From Ahaetulla prasina (Eukaryota; Chordata; Lepidosauria; Squamata; Colubridae), in contig NC_080541.1 in assembly GCF_028640845.1 (NCBI RefSeq), positions 162,055,502-162,119,501 of the forward strand: a stretch of DNA of 64,000 bases. Reading direction: 5' to 3'. Below are positions 46,195 to 58,853 of the stretch, piece after piece; the first letter of the stretch is position 1; every line of letters begins with the position of its first letter. A program made the position numbers and the translations under genes. The notes below the pieces were generated by a model. That model was not told the origin of the DNA. It saw only the letters and a program-made list of their open reading frames with translations, and did not search any database.

Positions 46195-46765
46195 TATTTA
46201 TTTATTTATTTATTATTTACATTTCTATACCGCCCTTCTCTGAAGACTCAGGGCGGTTTACAGCCAAGTTAAAAAGACATATACAAAAATTAAAACACAA
46301 TATTTGAAATTTAAAAATCTGAATCCATAAGCCGAATATTAAAATAACAAGTAATAAAACCACCCATTAAAAATTACCCTTAGGCCAACCCTGCTCGGTG
46401 AAACAAAAAAGTCTTGAGCTCGCGTTTAAAGGCCCGGAGGTCGGGAAGAAGGCGTAGCCCCAGAGGTAGTTCGTTCCATAGGGTAGGTGCCCCCACAGAG
46501 AAGGCTCTTCCCCTGGGGGCCGCCAGCTGACATTTTTTAGCTGATGGCACCCAGAGGAGACTCTCCCTGTGGGAGCACACAGGTCGATGGGAGGCTATTG
46601 GCGGCAGTAGGCGGTCCCGTAAGTAACCTGGTGCCATGCCATGGAGCGCTTTAAAGGTGATCACCAACACCTTGAATTGCACCCGGAAGACCACCGGCAA
46701 CTAGTGCAGCTTGCGCAGGAGAGGTGTTATATGGAAGCTCCGAGATGCTCCCTCTATCCCTCTAT
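46195..46765 (-). mobile_element. L2 LINE 3' third, minus orientation
   Basis: The minus frame 46700-46380 encodes [40 protein letters not shown] and ends RAGLA, the L2 C-terminus, near-identical in type to 4200-4520. The 3' UTR stem and AAAT tail end at 46195. Truncated at about 46765. Confidence 0.85.
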
Positions 46766-46769
46766 CTAT

Positions 46770-48310
46770 ATGGTCCACAAAGAAAAGGATTGGTGCTTTG
46801 ATTGTACTTCCATATCCATCAACTTGCCTTTCTTAACTTCCTCTCCCCAGAGATGAAAATGAGCATTTGGGGAGATTATTCAATTTCTCTTTAATTTCCC
46901 TAAACTTTTATGGCTTCCACAGATTCCCAACTTTTTTAAAATTACTGGTTAATATTAGATTGCTTTATGGAAGTATTTGCCCTACAAAAGTAAGGAATGG
47001 GTGAGAGTAAAATATGGAAAAATAATTTTCAAAAATCACATCTACTTAAAATCAAAATGTAAAAAGTTGCAGATGGACGTACAGTCATACTGCAGTGATT
47101 CCAAAAACAGACTTTCCATATTATTTCTAAAGTGCTGCACAGTCCTATTCTTTATTTCTTTAAAAGCTTAAAAAATTTATAGAATCATTTATGCGTGAAA
47201 GAGCAACCAAAGCCTAACTATAATAATCCATATTTTTGCTATGAAGCACTAGATGAATAGCATACAATAACACTTGGCTGAAAAATGGAGTATGAAAAAT
47301 TCAGAATACCTTAATGTATGGATATTACATAAGGCAGAGACAAGAAAATGGTCAAATCTCTATGCTATAAAATCTAAAGCTAATGAATTGTAAAGTCTTG
47401 AACCATCCACTTGCTTCTAGTCAGTTCTAATATAAAAAGTAAAGGATAGGATTAAAGTATATATGTGTGTGCCTGTGTGCACACACACATATACAGGAAA
47501 AGTTTTTAATACTTCTAATTCAACTTTTTATTCCAAAGAGATTGCAGCTGAACAGCCTTCAAAGTTTTGTTAGTTTATGAATAGTTGTGAAAAGTTATCT
47601 GCCTTCCATTAAAAATAAAGGAAGTTCTCTGATGGGGTTTGGAGGGGGTGATACCACAAATTGTTTGGATTTTAAATTGTAGTTATGATCTTATGTATTG
47701 TTATTATTTATGCTTATTTGTGGGAACCACTGATCACCTCAGTGATTGTGGCAGAGTATAAATTTGTTTAATAACTAAAGAAAACAATAAAGTTAAGTTG
47801 GAAATATTTCTGAAAATAGGGAGTTTGAACTTCACTGCCACACGTGGAATAACAGAAATGGAATAGAAGCCTAGATTACAAAAAGAAAAAAGAAAAAGGA
47901 TGAAATGAGTAAATCACATCTGCCTACTGTGAAATAAAGTGACAGCAAATTTATTTTACTCAAATAGGCAACATATCCTTTTAGCTTTGTTGAAGAAACT
48001 AAAGGCCTATATGACATCATCTGATCTAAAGGGCATTTAATCAGCATTGCTTGAGTTTCAGAATATTCACAAAATGTTTCTCGTTTCATTTCAACTACCT
48101 AGGAGATGTCAGATAATTTAAAGTTCAAGTTATTTAAAGAACACATCTCCTCCTACTTAACTTTGGTTTATATTCATTGTCAACTTTAGATTACAGGTTC
48201 CTTGAGCTAGAGGCACCATTTTCATGCTCATACCAAATGGGTCATATGCATTATGCCTATGTAAAAATAATGCATATATTAGAATATTCTTAAAATTCTT
48301 AAAATCAACA
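46770..48310. other. 5' intron region, no recognised element
   Basis: AT-rich DNA with a short TG/CA tract near 47460-47492. No gene or repeat boundary seen. It lies upstream of the LEPR start codon, presumably in a 5' UTR intron. Confidence 0.45.
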
Positions 48311-48311
48311 A

Positions 48312-49092
48312 AAACATATTGGAAAAAAGAATCCTATCAACAAGTACAAACTCGATGGTCATTACCTTACTGATGACCCCCATCCTGTCAAAGATCTTGG
48401 AGTTCTCATATCAAATGACCTTAATGCCAAAGCCCACCACAACTACATAGCAAAAAAGGCTCTAAAAGTTGTAAACCTAATTTTACGCAGCTTCTTTTCC
48501 AAAAACACTACACTACTAACTAGAGGATACAAAACATTTGCCAGACCTATTCTTGAATACAGCTCATCCGTCTGGAACCCATACCACATCTCTGACATAA
48601 ATACAATAGAACGCGTCCAGAAATATTTTAGTAGAAGAGTTCTTCACTCCTCCGAAAACAACAAAATACCTTATACCACCAGGCTTGAAATCCTGGGATT
48701 AGAAAACTTACAATTCCGTCGACTTCGACATGACCTGTGTTTAACACACAAAATCATCTATTGCAATATCCTTCCTGTAAAAGACTACTTCAGCTTCAAT
48801 CGCAATATTACAAGAGCAAAAAATAGATTCAAGCTTAATGTCAACCGCTTCAACCTTGATTGCAGAAAATATGACTTCTGTAACAGAGTTGTTAATGCTT
48901 GGAACTCATTACCTGACTCCATAGTCTCTACTCAAAATCCCAAAATCTTCAACCAAAAACTGTCTACTGTTGACCTCACCCCATTCCTAAGATGACTATA
49001 AGGAGCGTGCATAAGAGCACAAAAGTGCCTACCGTTCCTGTCCTATTGTTCCCTTCATTATATCAAATTAATATAGCTGATGCATATTTTTT

Positions 49093-49149
<57 letters not shown>

Positions 49150-49222
49150 TTCATGATATGTTGTTTTATTTATGACAATGTTTGTGTATACTGTTGTGAC
49201 AAAATGAAATAAAAATAAATAA
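48312..49222 (+). pseudogene. CR1-type LINE fragment, truncated
   Basis: The coding part parallels 53285-53965: LDGHYLTDDPHPVKDLGVL, IAKKALKVVNLILRSFFSKN, FARPILEYSS, NTIERVQKYFSRRVLHSSEN and a C-terminus ending DLTPFLR. It then has a 3' UTR with 'taccgttcctgtcctattgtt', a 29-unit TA tract (49090-49147) and an AATAAA-rich tail. The reading frame is disrupted. Confidence 0.8.
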
Positions 49223-49584
49223 ATCAATAAGCATTTTCTGAAACTTCAAATAATGCATTTTAGCTTTCAGGAAGCTATTATTTCCCTTAGTCTTTCAGCC
49301 AAACTTCTGTCATGTTAGGGACAAATATAAGAATTATGTCAACACACTGGTGTTTGTTAGTGAGGTTTCCACAGATTCTGGGGCAGTGATTATTAAAAAG
49401 CTACATGTGTTCATGTGCTAAATAATGTAACCTTAACTAAATAAGTGATTAAAATTGGAATTCTTAAGCTGATAACAATAAGAATATTAAGGCAACACAA
49501 AAAAGAGATCTCCACCAAAAACTTTCCATTTTTAACACCATCTCAATTTGCAAGTGAAATAAAAATACCTGTCCATCATGGTCA

Positions 49585-49910
49585 TAAGTTGCAACGGTTG
49601 TATAATGGATCATCAAATGGAGTCCCTGCAGATGTTATTCCACTAGTCGTCGCCAGCTCTAAGCACGGCGATGCTTATCTCCATTTCAATGCCATTGAGA
49701 CAGTGCTGTTCAAAGATATTTCTATGTCATGTGGCCAGCATGTCATGGAGTGCTGTTACCTTCCCATCGAATGGTACCTATTTATCTACTCTCATTTGCA
49801 TGCTTTCAAACTGCAGGAGCTGACGTGAGGATGGGAGCTCATCCCATCGCGTGGAATTCAGCTCAAAAAACCTGGGTTGCCAGCTTTTAACCACTGAGCC
49901 ACCACACTGC
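49585..49910 (-). mobile_element. tRNA-derived SINE, minus orientation
   Basis: On the minus strand the element starts 'ggtggctcagtggttaaaag' (A box) and continues to a body containing 'caaatgagagtagataaata' and 'aggtaacagcactccatgac'. The B box near 49850 is decayed. Family name not assigned. Confidence 0.6.
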
Positions 49911-50426
49911 CTGGTCATCATAGGATTAATCCAATTTTATGAGCTTTTTCTGTGGTGGTCATTAAGCAAATCACTATGGTCATTATGTCAATCCATGGTA
50001 GTTAAGCAAACCCATTCTTTGCTATGGAGTGTATAAGTCTAAATGCTATTGCTAAAAACATCATATATCATGCTCATATAATTGCAGGATGCTGCAAATG
50101 GCCATAAATCAGCACTATTTACCATATTCCCCTGTTGCAGCCATGCAGTCACATGGCTGCAACAGGCCCCTAACCATCAGAACTTTGGAAGTGTGTCATA
50201 AGTATCTTTTGGGAGGGTCCATGGTAAATCCAGAACTACCTGTATCTGGAATTGGCATAAATATAATAGGAAATGCAGAGCATCTAAACCTGAATCTGAA
50301 CTGACAAAATATCCTGTTTGTTTCTTTGTTTAAGATTATACTTCTAACAGCAAGTTTTCCACTGTAATTTCAGAAAAAAAGATTGATATTGTTATAAATA
50401 TGTTTTTAGCCTCCTTGATAAAAGAA

Positions 50427-50527
<101 letters not shown>

Positions 50528-50552
50528 TTTCTGAGGTTTTCGTGGGTGTTTG

Positions 50553-51106
50553 TATGTAGGTCTTTGGTTATTCGGGTTTTCTCCCGCGTAAAATTGGAAG
50601 TGTCTTGGCGACGTTTCGACGAAATCCGATTCATCATCTTCAGGCTAGGTGTTTACAGCTTCGTGCTTCTAGGAGAAATGTGTGGTTGCAGCTGTTTCTT
50701 CCTTTTAACTGCTAGTGGGGGTTTGAACTGATTGGTTGGGAGCTTGGCTGGGTGGAGGTGTGTTCTGATTGGGTGGGGGTTTGGCCGTGTTCTGATTGGG
50801 CGGAGGTGTGCTCTGATTGGCTGGGGGTGTGTTCTGTTTGCCCCCCCCCCAACTCCACCATCCAATCAGAGCACAGCCAAACCCCCAACCAATCAGAACA
50901 CACCTCCACCCAATCAGAACACAGCCCAATCAGTTCAAACCCCCACTAGCAGTTAAAAGGAAGAAACAGCTGCGATTACACATTTCTCCTAGAAGCACGA
51001 AGCTGTAAACACCTAGCTGAAGATGACGAATGGATTTCGTCAAAACGTCGCCAAGACACTTCCAATTTTACGTGGGAGAAAACCCGAATAACCAAAGACC
51101 TACATA
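50553..51106. mobile_element. 550-bp foldback element with CCAAT-box array
   Basis: Nearly the whole element is one inverted repeat: TATGTAGGTCTTTGGTTATT on the left, its inverse at the right end, and arms of about 275 bp meeting at a C-run near 50840. The inner third carries repeated 'ctgattgg' on the left and 'ccaatcag' on the right. The outer 100 bp match the shorter element at 5386-5641. Confidence 0.9.
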
Positions 51107-52162
51107 TATATTTATTCATTTGTAAGTTTTTATAATAGAAGTAACTTTTTCTCCCTTCAGAGAAATCTGATTTTATGAAAGGTATTTTATTTGTTTTCCC
51201 CAATAGAGCCATAAGGGTTTTTAATTTACAATTCTGTTATTGAGACTTGAAACAAAAGGATATGAACATTTTAAACCTTTAAAAAATTAAATTCAGAACA
51301 AAGCTATAAAATGTCAACAAATAAATATTAGAAATTGAAAAAGACTTTGATGATTTGAATGAATTTTTAACAGGTTGCAGTGATTTAATGTGCCATGAAG
51401 TATCATTGTCTTGAATCCCTAATATAATATTTTAGAAAAGCTAGAACAAAATTTACTTCAAATTAATTCACATTCTAATTTGCAAAAATGAATATACTTT
51501 GGAGGATATTAGTACATGAAAACAAATAACCTACTAATTCCTAGATGTCTTTTCATATTACAAACAAAACAATTTACAAGATAAAAAGATCCTGTACTTT
51601 ACATCAATAACAATTGGGAAGATTAATACTACGGTTTTACATTTTTAAGTTTATCTCCAATTATCAAGACAAAAACTAGCTAAAAAATGACCACATTTGT
51701 TAAAAATTTAATTCTAGCTGTGGTTAATTCTTTTCTGAGTAAGAGAGATATTCCTTTGCCTAAGTTAAAAAGGCCTTAGTTCACCTCTTCTTCAGGAATC
51801 TCCTAACATACTGGACAATTTTTGTCCAGTATTTAATTTCTCTTTTGGACGGTTGAGAAGGTATTTGTGTGACAGCTTTGGAGGATCTTGGATGAAGTAG
51901 ATTATCTGGATCCTTTCCTGTCAGGATTCAAACCAGAATAGGGGATGAAAACAGCATTGGTCATACTTTTGGAATGATTTCTGGAGAGAGTGGGAAAGGG
52001 TTTATGCACCCATCCTTGCCCTACTGGACCTCTCAGCAACTTGGTATCCTCTGGATCAGCTCAGAGGATGGGGACAGGTGGCACAGTATTGTATCTGATC
52101 ATAGTAAAGTAAAGCTGGAGGCTGTGAGGATCTGGATAGGAAACAATGGTCTTCAGCTGAAC

Positions 52163-52332
52163 CAGGGGTAAAATCCAGCAGGTTCTGAGAGGTTCTGGAG
52201 AACCAGTAGTGGAAATGTTGAGTAGTTCGGATATTGGCAAATACCACTTTTGGCTAGCCCCAGAGTGGGATGGGACCACGCCCACCAAGCCACGCTCACA
52301 GAACCAGTAGTAAAATGGTAGTAAAATCACTG
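52163..52332. mobile_element. hAT MITE copy K, nested in L2
   Basis: 170 bp, begins 'caggggtaaaatccagcagg' and ends 'gtaaaatcactg'. Perfect 8-bp duplication agctgaac (52155-52162 and 52333-52340). Confidence 0.92.
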
Positions 52333-52686
52333 AGCTGAACCATGGCAAGACTGAATGGCTTTAAGTTTTGGAAACTACTGGTACTAAGTTCTAAGATTAT
52401 CTTTGGTGCTGGATAGTGGTACTGCTTCAGATACCGGTGTGCAATATTGAAGTCCTCCTAAACTAGAAAAGCAGGTGGAAGTCATAGCTAGGAGAGCCTT
52501 GCAACTTCATTTTATGTGCTAGTTGCACCTGTTCCTACATCAGGAGGCTCTAGTTTCAGTCACTCATATACTAGTTGCCTCCAAATTGGAATATTGTAAT
52601 GTGATCAACATAGGGTTGTTCTTAAAGAGTATCCAGAAGCCTCAACTGGTATGAAATACAGTGGTATGGGCAATGTAAGGTGGCAC

Positions 52687-52867
52687 CAGCAGTGAAATCT
52701 GGCCGGATCTATCCAGCTTGCGCAAACTGGTGGAGGGCTGACAGCAGGAGGCTCTGCCCACCCCCAGGATATCATTACGTCCAATTTTTGACTCTCTGCA
52801 CATGTGCAGAAGAGGCACGCGCTCACATTTCTGAACCAGTAGCAAAGGTAAGTGCATTTCACTGCTG
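52687..52867. mobile_element. hAT MITE copy L, nested in L2
   Basis: 181 bp, ends CAGCAGTGAAAT / ATTTCACTGCTG. Perfect 8-bp duplication ggtggcac (52679-52686 and 52868-52875). The interior is related to copy D. Confidence 0.93.
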
Positions 52868-52939
52868 GGTGGCACATCTTGCATTTCTGCTCTGTGAGCT
52901 GTGCTGACTGTCAAGTTGCTTCCAGGTGCAATTCAAGAC

Positions 52940-54140
52940 CTAAAACTAACATCCTATGGCATCTCAGGACCCCTCCACAAATGGATATCTGCTTTTCTGT
53001 CTAACAGACAACAAGTGGTCAAAATTGGCAATGCTTTATCAAATCCTGTTCCTGTCAAGAGTGGCGTTCCTCAAGGCAGCGTCCTTGGACCAACACTCTT
53101 TATACTATACATTAATGATCTTTGTGACCACATCTCAAGTAATTGTGTTCTCTTTGCTGATGATGTCAAACTATTTAACACCACAGACAATACTTCTATC
53201 ATTCAAAACGACCTTGATCATCTATCCGCTTGGTCTAAAAATTGGCAGCTCCAAATTTCAACCAGCAAATGCTCAGTCTTACATATAGGAAAAAAGAACC
53301 CAAAAACTAAGTACATACTAGATGGACATTACCTTACAGACGACCCCCATCCCGTTAAAGACCTTGGAGTTTTCATGTCAAATGATCTAAGTGCCAAAGC
53401 CCACTGCAACTACATAGCAAAAAAAGCTCTAAGAGTTGTAAACCTAATTTTGCGTAGCTTCTTTTCCAAAAACACCACACTACTAACCAGAGCATATAAA
53501 ACATTTGCTAGACCAATTCTAGAATACAGCTCACCTGTTTGGAACCCTCACCACATCTCTGACATCAATACAATTGAACGTGTCCAGAAATATTTTACAA
53601 GAAGAGTTCTCCATTCCTCTGAAAACAACAAAATACCTTATCCCACCAGACTTGAAATCCTAGGCTTAGAAAACTTGGAACTCCATCGCCTTCGAAAAGA
53701 CCTAAGTTTAACTCACAGAATCATCTATTGTAATGTCCTTCCTGTCAAAGACTACTTCAGCTTTAATTGCAATAATACAAGGGCAACCAATAGATTTAAA
53801 CTTAATGTTAACTGCTTTAATCTAGATTGCAGAAAATATGACTTCTGTAACAGAATCATCAGTGCTTGGAATACTTTACCTGACTCTGTGGTCTCTTCCC
53901 ATAATCCTAAAAGCTTTAACCAAAAACTTTCTACTATTGACCTCACCCCATTCCTAAGAGGACCATAAGGGGCGTGCATAAGCGCACAAACGTGCCTACC
54001 GTTCCTGTCCTATTGTTTTTCTTTTCTTCTTCCTATATATATATATGCTCATACCTCCTAATATTTATTCACATATATGTTTATATGCTATATAATCTTT
54101 TTGTATGATGTTGTGACAAAATAAAAAATAAAATAAATAA
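52940..54140 (+). mobile_element. CR1-type LINE, 5' truncated, long open frame
   Basis: Inserted in the older L2 with a short duplication aagac (52935-52939 and 54142-54145 region). The frame is open from the truncation to TAA at 53966-53968, about 342 codons: SYGISGPLHKWISAFL, VKSGVPQGSVLGPTLFILYI, catalytic FADD (53155-53166), IQNDLDHLSAWSKNWQL, LGVFMSND, RPILEYSSPVWNP, and a C-terminal domain ending LTPFLRGP. The fingers and endonuclease are missing. The 3' UTR has a TA tract and an AATAAA-rich end. The start of the longer open frame at 52901 lies in flanking L2 DNA and is not a real start. Confidence 0.85.
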
Positions 54141-54681
54141 AAGACGCTGATTTTGACCTTTAATTCTCTTCATGGCCTGGAGCCATTATCAGAGGAGCTA
54201 TCCCAGTAGATCTGGTGGGGAGAGCATGCTTCAAGTACCATCTGCAAGACACCTATATTTGATGGGTCCCAAAAGGAATGCCTGCTCTGCTGTAGCATCT
54301 GCCTTATGGAGCATTCCCCGCCTCCCCAAGTCAGGTTAGTTCCATTGATCTTTCCCTCCAGACCTGATTATGTCATTAAGATTTGGGGTCTCAGGGAACT
54401 GGTGACATTTTAAAGTAGCTCCCCTATTGTGGTTGATGTGGCTGATATACTTACTCTCTCCGTTTATGGCTTTTATATTTTTAAAAGTATTTTCATTTTT
54501 AATAATGAGTGTTCATATTTTATGATGATTGTTTTTATAATGATTATTTTTATGTTATTGTTTTATTTGGTTGCTGGACACTACCCAGAGTCACTTTTGA
54601 TGAGATGGACAGCTATATAAATTTGATAAATTAATTAAAAGCTATACACCTTTGTATTGAGTGAAAATATATGCATACTTT

Positions 54682-55085
54682 TGTCAGCTTTGAAAAACAT
54701 ACGAGGCCAAAGGCTTCCACGCTGCCACTTTCTCCTGTGTGGGAAAGTAGGAGAAGGGGGGTTGGTAAAAGGGGCCATTAGACATAATAACATTCTTCCT
54801 GCCGGTTAAGGTCAGGCCAAGACTGCATCTGGAGAAGGAGTGGTCAGAGTGATGCCTCGAGATGGGACGGTTGATGATTGGAGCACGTGATCGGCAGAGA
54901 AGTCAAGGAGGGGTGGTCTGGGGTTTTGTACTACTGAGGGAAAACCCAGATCTTCAGATTCAGAGTTTATCCAGCTGTGCCAGTTTACCTATGCTAGTAA
55001 AAAAACTGAAAGATTTGCCTTGGAGTCTTTTCTGCAGGAGGGGATTTTCTGGAACGTTGACATCGAGTTTTCTGGAACCCTGACA
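54682..55085. mobile_element. Solo LTR with 5-bp target duplication
   Basis: 404 bp beginning TGTCAG and ending CTGACA, a 6-bp inverted terminal pair of the TG...CA type. Flanks are acttt on both sides (54677-54681 and 55086-55090). There is no second LTR or internal coding region, so it is the product of LTR-LTR recombination. Gypsy-like or retroviral origin cannot be decided from the LTR alone. Confidence 0.8.
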
Positions 55086-55090
55086 ACTTT

Positions 55091-56020
55091 CATATGATTG
55101 TGCTAACCAATTATTTCAGCTAAGTTTGAATGAAATAATTGTATTCAGAACTATTTTTAAAAACACAAAAACCAGAACAGCACTGTCTCAGAGAACACTA
55201 CCCACAATAAAATGCAACCTTTACAGGAGCAAGAATATGTTTAGCAGTCACTTTCCAGAACAACTACAGTATTGTTTTCATTTACCTATAACGTACGAAA
55301 TAAATATATTAACAGGTGTTAGCTAATATGGATTGGCAACATGGTAATGTGAGTATCTAAGCTATCATGAAAAACAAATTGTATGTCACAGCTGTTTTTC
55401 AATATTAAATAGATAATTCTGAAACATAAAATCCTACTCCTAATACATGTGGGAGTGTGTTATTTTATTTCTTCAGAAACTGGGAGTCACTCCAGACTTC
55501 CAAGAATTAGATTGTTCCATATTATTAGCGCTCTCTCTCCCTCTCTCTCTCGCCCTTTCTCTCTCTCTCTCAACATAACAAAAAGTACTCGGAATGAGTG
55601 AAAAGTCCTTTGAATACTTTAAAACTAAAAATAATAACAGTGAACTTGTCATAATAGAAAGGTTTACTATATCTGATGCATCTTGCTAATAAATAGTTTA
55701 ATCTTTGTCTTACTCAGTCCTGGGAACACGAAAAAATGCCAGATCATAGGTATCCAGAGAGGGGCAAGGGAAATAACAAAACAAGTGTCACAACATCACA
55801 ATGCAAATTCTACTCCTTAATATTTGATTCCAACCTATATAAAAGAGCAGTGATCTCATCATGCCATCACAATGTATGTTTCATCATTTTAGTGCCATCA
55901 TGGCCAGCTGCAGACATTTATAGACCAGAGTACATATAAACACTAAAAGCAAATTTACAACATGAGCAAAATGCATCATTCAGACTGAATAACTTCTAAT
56001 TTTCACTTACACATACAGAC
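55091..56020. other. 5' intron region with CT tract
   Basis: Mostly AT-rich; a CT-rich microsatellite lies at 55530-55571. No gene or repeat family recognised. Confidence 0.5.
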
Positions 56021-56326
56021 CAGAGGGAGTATTTAGCAGGTTCTGACCAGTTCTGGAGAACCAGTAGCGGAAATTTTGAGTAGTTTGGAGAACCAGTAAA
56101 TGCCACCTCTGACTGGCCCTGCCCCCATCTATTCTCTGCCTCCCAAGTCCCAGCTGATTGGGAGGAAATGGGGATTTTGCAGTAATCTTCCCCTGGAGTG
56201 GGGCGGGAATGGAGATTTCACAGTATCCTTCCCCTGCCACGCACACCAAGCCACACCTACCAAGCCATGACATGCCTACCACGCCCACACAGAACCAGTA
56301 GTAAAAAATTCTGAATCCCACCACTG
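56021..56326. mobile_element. hAT MITE copy M
   Basis: 306 bp, same subfamily as copy J. Perfect 8-bp duplication atacagac (56013-56020 and 56327-56334). Confidence 0.93.
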
Positions 56327-56489
56327 ATACAGACACCCTTTTTTATTTACTATATTTAGAAGGCCATTCAATTCCATAAATATTTTGAATGATGTGCAAC
56401 TTTAATAATTGTAAACTGACTTAGTACATAATAATATATATTTATTAATTATATAATAAAAAACATAAAACCCCATTCAAACTAATAGA

Positions 56490-56830
56490 AAGATTTCTAT
56501 AAAGCCTTATTGCCACTCTAGCCCAAGCACCTGGGGGAATGGCCAGATTTTTAAGCACTAATGTTGGTGGATGGGACCCATTTGGGCCTCTTGTGGAAGG
56601 GAAGGGTCCAGAGATCAAGTGCTGCAACAGAGATCAAGTGCCCTCTTTCCCTCAACAATGTTTAATCTATGGGAATTCTAACACTCACGATTTGTTTGAT
56701 CGTAGGTCAGGTAGAAATTATTGGACATAAACAGTTTGTGATTTTGTTGGGTCATGAGCCTTGAAGGACTTTATACTTGGCACCATTATCTTGAATTTCA
56801 TTCTTGCCCTATGTTCTGACTCCCTTAATA
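56490..56830 (-). mobile_element. Possible old L2 fragment
   Basis: 'catgagccttgaaggacttt' then 'ggcaccattatcttgaattt' resembles the reversed L2 segment at 46640-46680 ('gagcgctttaaaggtgatca', 'ccaacaccttgaattgca'). The rest is too decayed to align by eye. Confidence 0.35.
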
Positions 56831-57054
56831 CTAACTGGAACTGGCCACATATTTTTCCCCTTTCATTTAAGAATTCATTCTTTGCACGCTTCCGTATTAA
56901 ATGGAAAGTTTTAACAGTTTGTTATTCCATTAAGAATATTTGTAATTACAAACTTTGTCCCTCCCTTCCTCTATTTCTGCTTTATAATGAAAACCACATA
57001 TATCAAAACGCTTATTTATTCGTCTCTAGAAAATTCAAATTCCAATTGATTTGA

Positions 57055-58600
57055 TTTTGACAGATTGTTCAATGTAATGTTTTCTTGTTTGGATATAATT
57101 GCAAATTATGGTCTATGAAAATAGAAGCAAAAGAGAAAAAACACAGCTGATAAACAGTGAAAACATTCAAGTATAAGGTTTAAATCATGGATAACCAACT
57201 ATGATTCAAAAGTGAGTTAGCTGCATGACAAATTATTTCCTTTGATTTCTTTAATTTATATATGAAGATGTTGTAGTTATTCCAATTTTGAATATGCATC
57301 AATATTTTTATCAGCATCTGTTTTAATATTCATTACAAGTCTATAACATTTTATTTTGGTCATGTTTACGAGTAGTAAACACATGTCTGTGATCATTGGA
57401 ATTCTGTTCATACAATCATTATTTTAAATTGCTAATTACTGAACTTTAAATTTCATGTATAAGCCTGGATTACTTCTGAGAAACAATCAATTCTTGTTGA
57501 TTCTGGAGATTTGGATCTGGCAGTAGGTCTGCAAAGAAAGGTGAAAAAAGTCAAGATGGCAGGTGCGCAAAACTCATTTGTATGTAAGTGCAACCAGCAT
57601 AAATGGGGTGGGAATTTAACTGCTTTGAAAGGCCCATCATCTTGACTTTTCAACTTCCCAGACAACAACGCCAGTAATCACTCAAATAATTGAGCCAATT
57701 TACAGTATAAATTCAAACTCAACATTCATCCACTTCATCTAGTATTTGTGGAACTGCAGTGCTAAATATGAAATATTATACAATATTCCATAACAGTATG
57801 AAATACTGTTAAAATCAGCTGTATCCAATGATGCTTTAATACTCTTAATTAATCAGTCAAAGGCTAGAATCCAAAGTCTATTTTAGGTTTAGGAGCTTAG
57901 GCTTGTTCATTTGATTTTATTAATAACATTTGTGTTTCAACAACAGATCTTCATGCCAAATGAAAAACAGCTTTATAATTTTCTTTGCTTCCAAAATGGT
58001 TTGCTATACAGTAGATTCTGTTTGAGAAATATATAATACATTTCTCACTGGGTATGCAAAATTCTACTAGTACAATAGAGTTGGGTGATTAATACATTTG
58101 AAAAATAAATAAATGATCATACAAATATAGTGCATATAAGGTTTAAATTTAACACTTTAGTTTAAATTTAAGGTTTAATCCAATCCTTTCTTTTTATTCT
58201 CTGTAAAATTGCTTTCTAGTAATCGATAATTGCTGCATTTCCATTTTTCTCTTAGTCTCTGGAACTTGTCACCTTGATTCATTAAGCCATAATTTTCTCT
58301 TGATTTAATTTGTTCTTATAAACACTATAAAGAGTCAATACAAGAAAACTTTAGAGACTTTTTTTCTATGAGTTTATCATTAGGAAAGAGAACTTTCAAA
58401 AAGTGGCACAGTAAAATGCAGAGTAATATACTATATACAATAATAATCAAAGAAAATGGAAATGCACTGATTTACTTGCAAATCTGTTCCTTTGCCTTAA
58501 GAAAGCTGTTCAGAATCAGGTTAGCATAGACAGCAAATTTTGTTTCAGAATATATTTAATTAATAATTTAACATTATTTCATGTGATTTATATGCTCTCC
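57055..58600. other. 5' intron region, no recognised element
   Basis: AT-rich sequence. The interval 57460-57660 has higher complexity and an open minus frame without family signature. No repeat ends seen. Confidence 0.45.
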
Positions 58601-58603
58601 CAG

Positions 58604-58853
58604 GTATAGTTGTTGCTTTGTGGTTTTGATGCCTTCAAGTCAGTGTTGACTCATGACTGCTGCCTGGAATATTCCCTGAAGTTTTCTTGGCAAGATTTCA
58701 GAAATGATTTACCATTGCCTGCTTCCTAGGGCTGAGAGAGATTGAATGGCCCAAGATCACCCACTTGGCTTCGTACCTGTAATAAGGTATTAGAATTCAC
58801 AATTCCCCAGGTTTTTTAGGCTGATAATTTCACTGCACCAAATTGGCTCCCAG
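58604..58853 (-). mobile_element. SINE copy, minus orientation
   Basis: 'ttgatgccttcaagtcagtg', 'tttaccattgcctgcttcct', 'ggcccaagatcacccacttg' and the head 'caccaaattggctc' match the family at 16110-16890 in reverse. This is the fullest uninterrupted copy in the window. Confidence 0.7.

Larger units (their letters stand above)
51840..54645 (+). mobile_element. Old L2 LINE with three nested insertions
   Basis: Fragments of one L2 are recognisable: DPFLSGFKPE-like (51915-51945), an 'EAVRIWIGNNGLQLN' piece (52115-52160), 'MAKTEWL'-like text after 52340, a 'LEYCNV' piece (52585-52600), then after 54141 'TLILFTFNSLHGLEPLSEELS'-like text and 'SCSVASALWSIPRLPKSG'. The 3' UTR ends 'tgataaattaattaaaa'. 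Removing 52163-52332, 52687-52867 and 52940-54140 restores collinearity with the L2 at 3161-4740. Confidence 0.75.

Noticed and set aside
50653..51008. Open frames rich in PNQ/TPPP repeats on both strands
   Set aside because: They are translations of the CCAAT minisatellite in the foldback element and mirror each other because of the inverted repeat.
52901..52940. ATG at 52901 as the start of the reverse transcriptase frame
   Set aside because: The first 13 codons lie in flanking L2 sequence; the CR1 insert starts at about 52940 after the aagac duplication.
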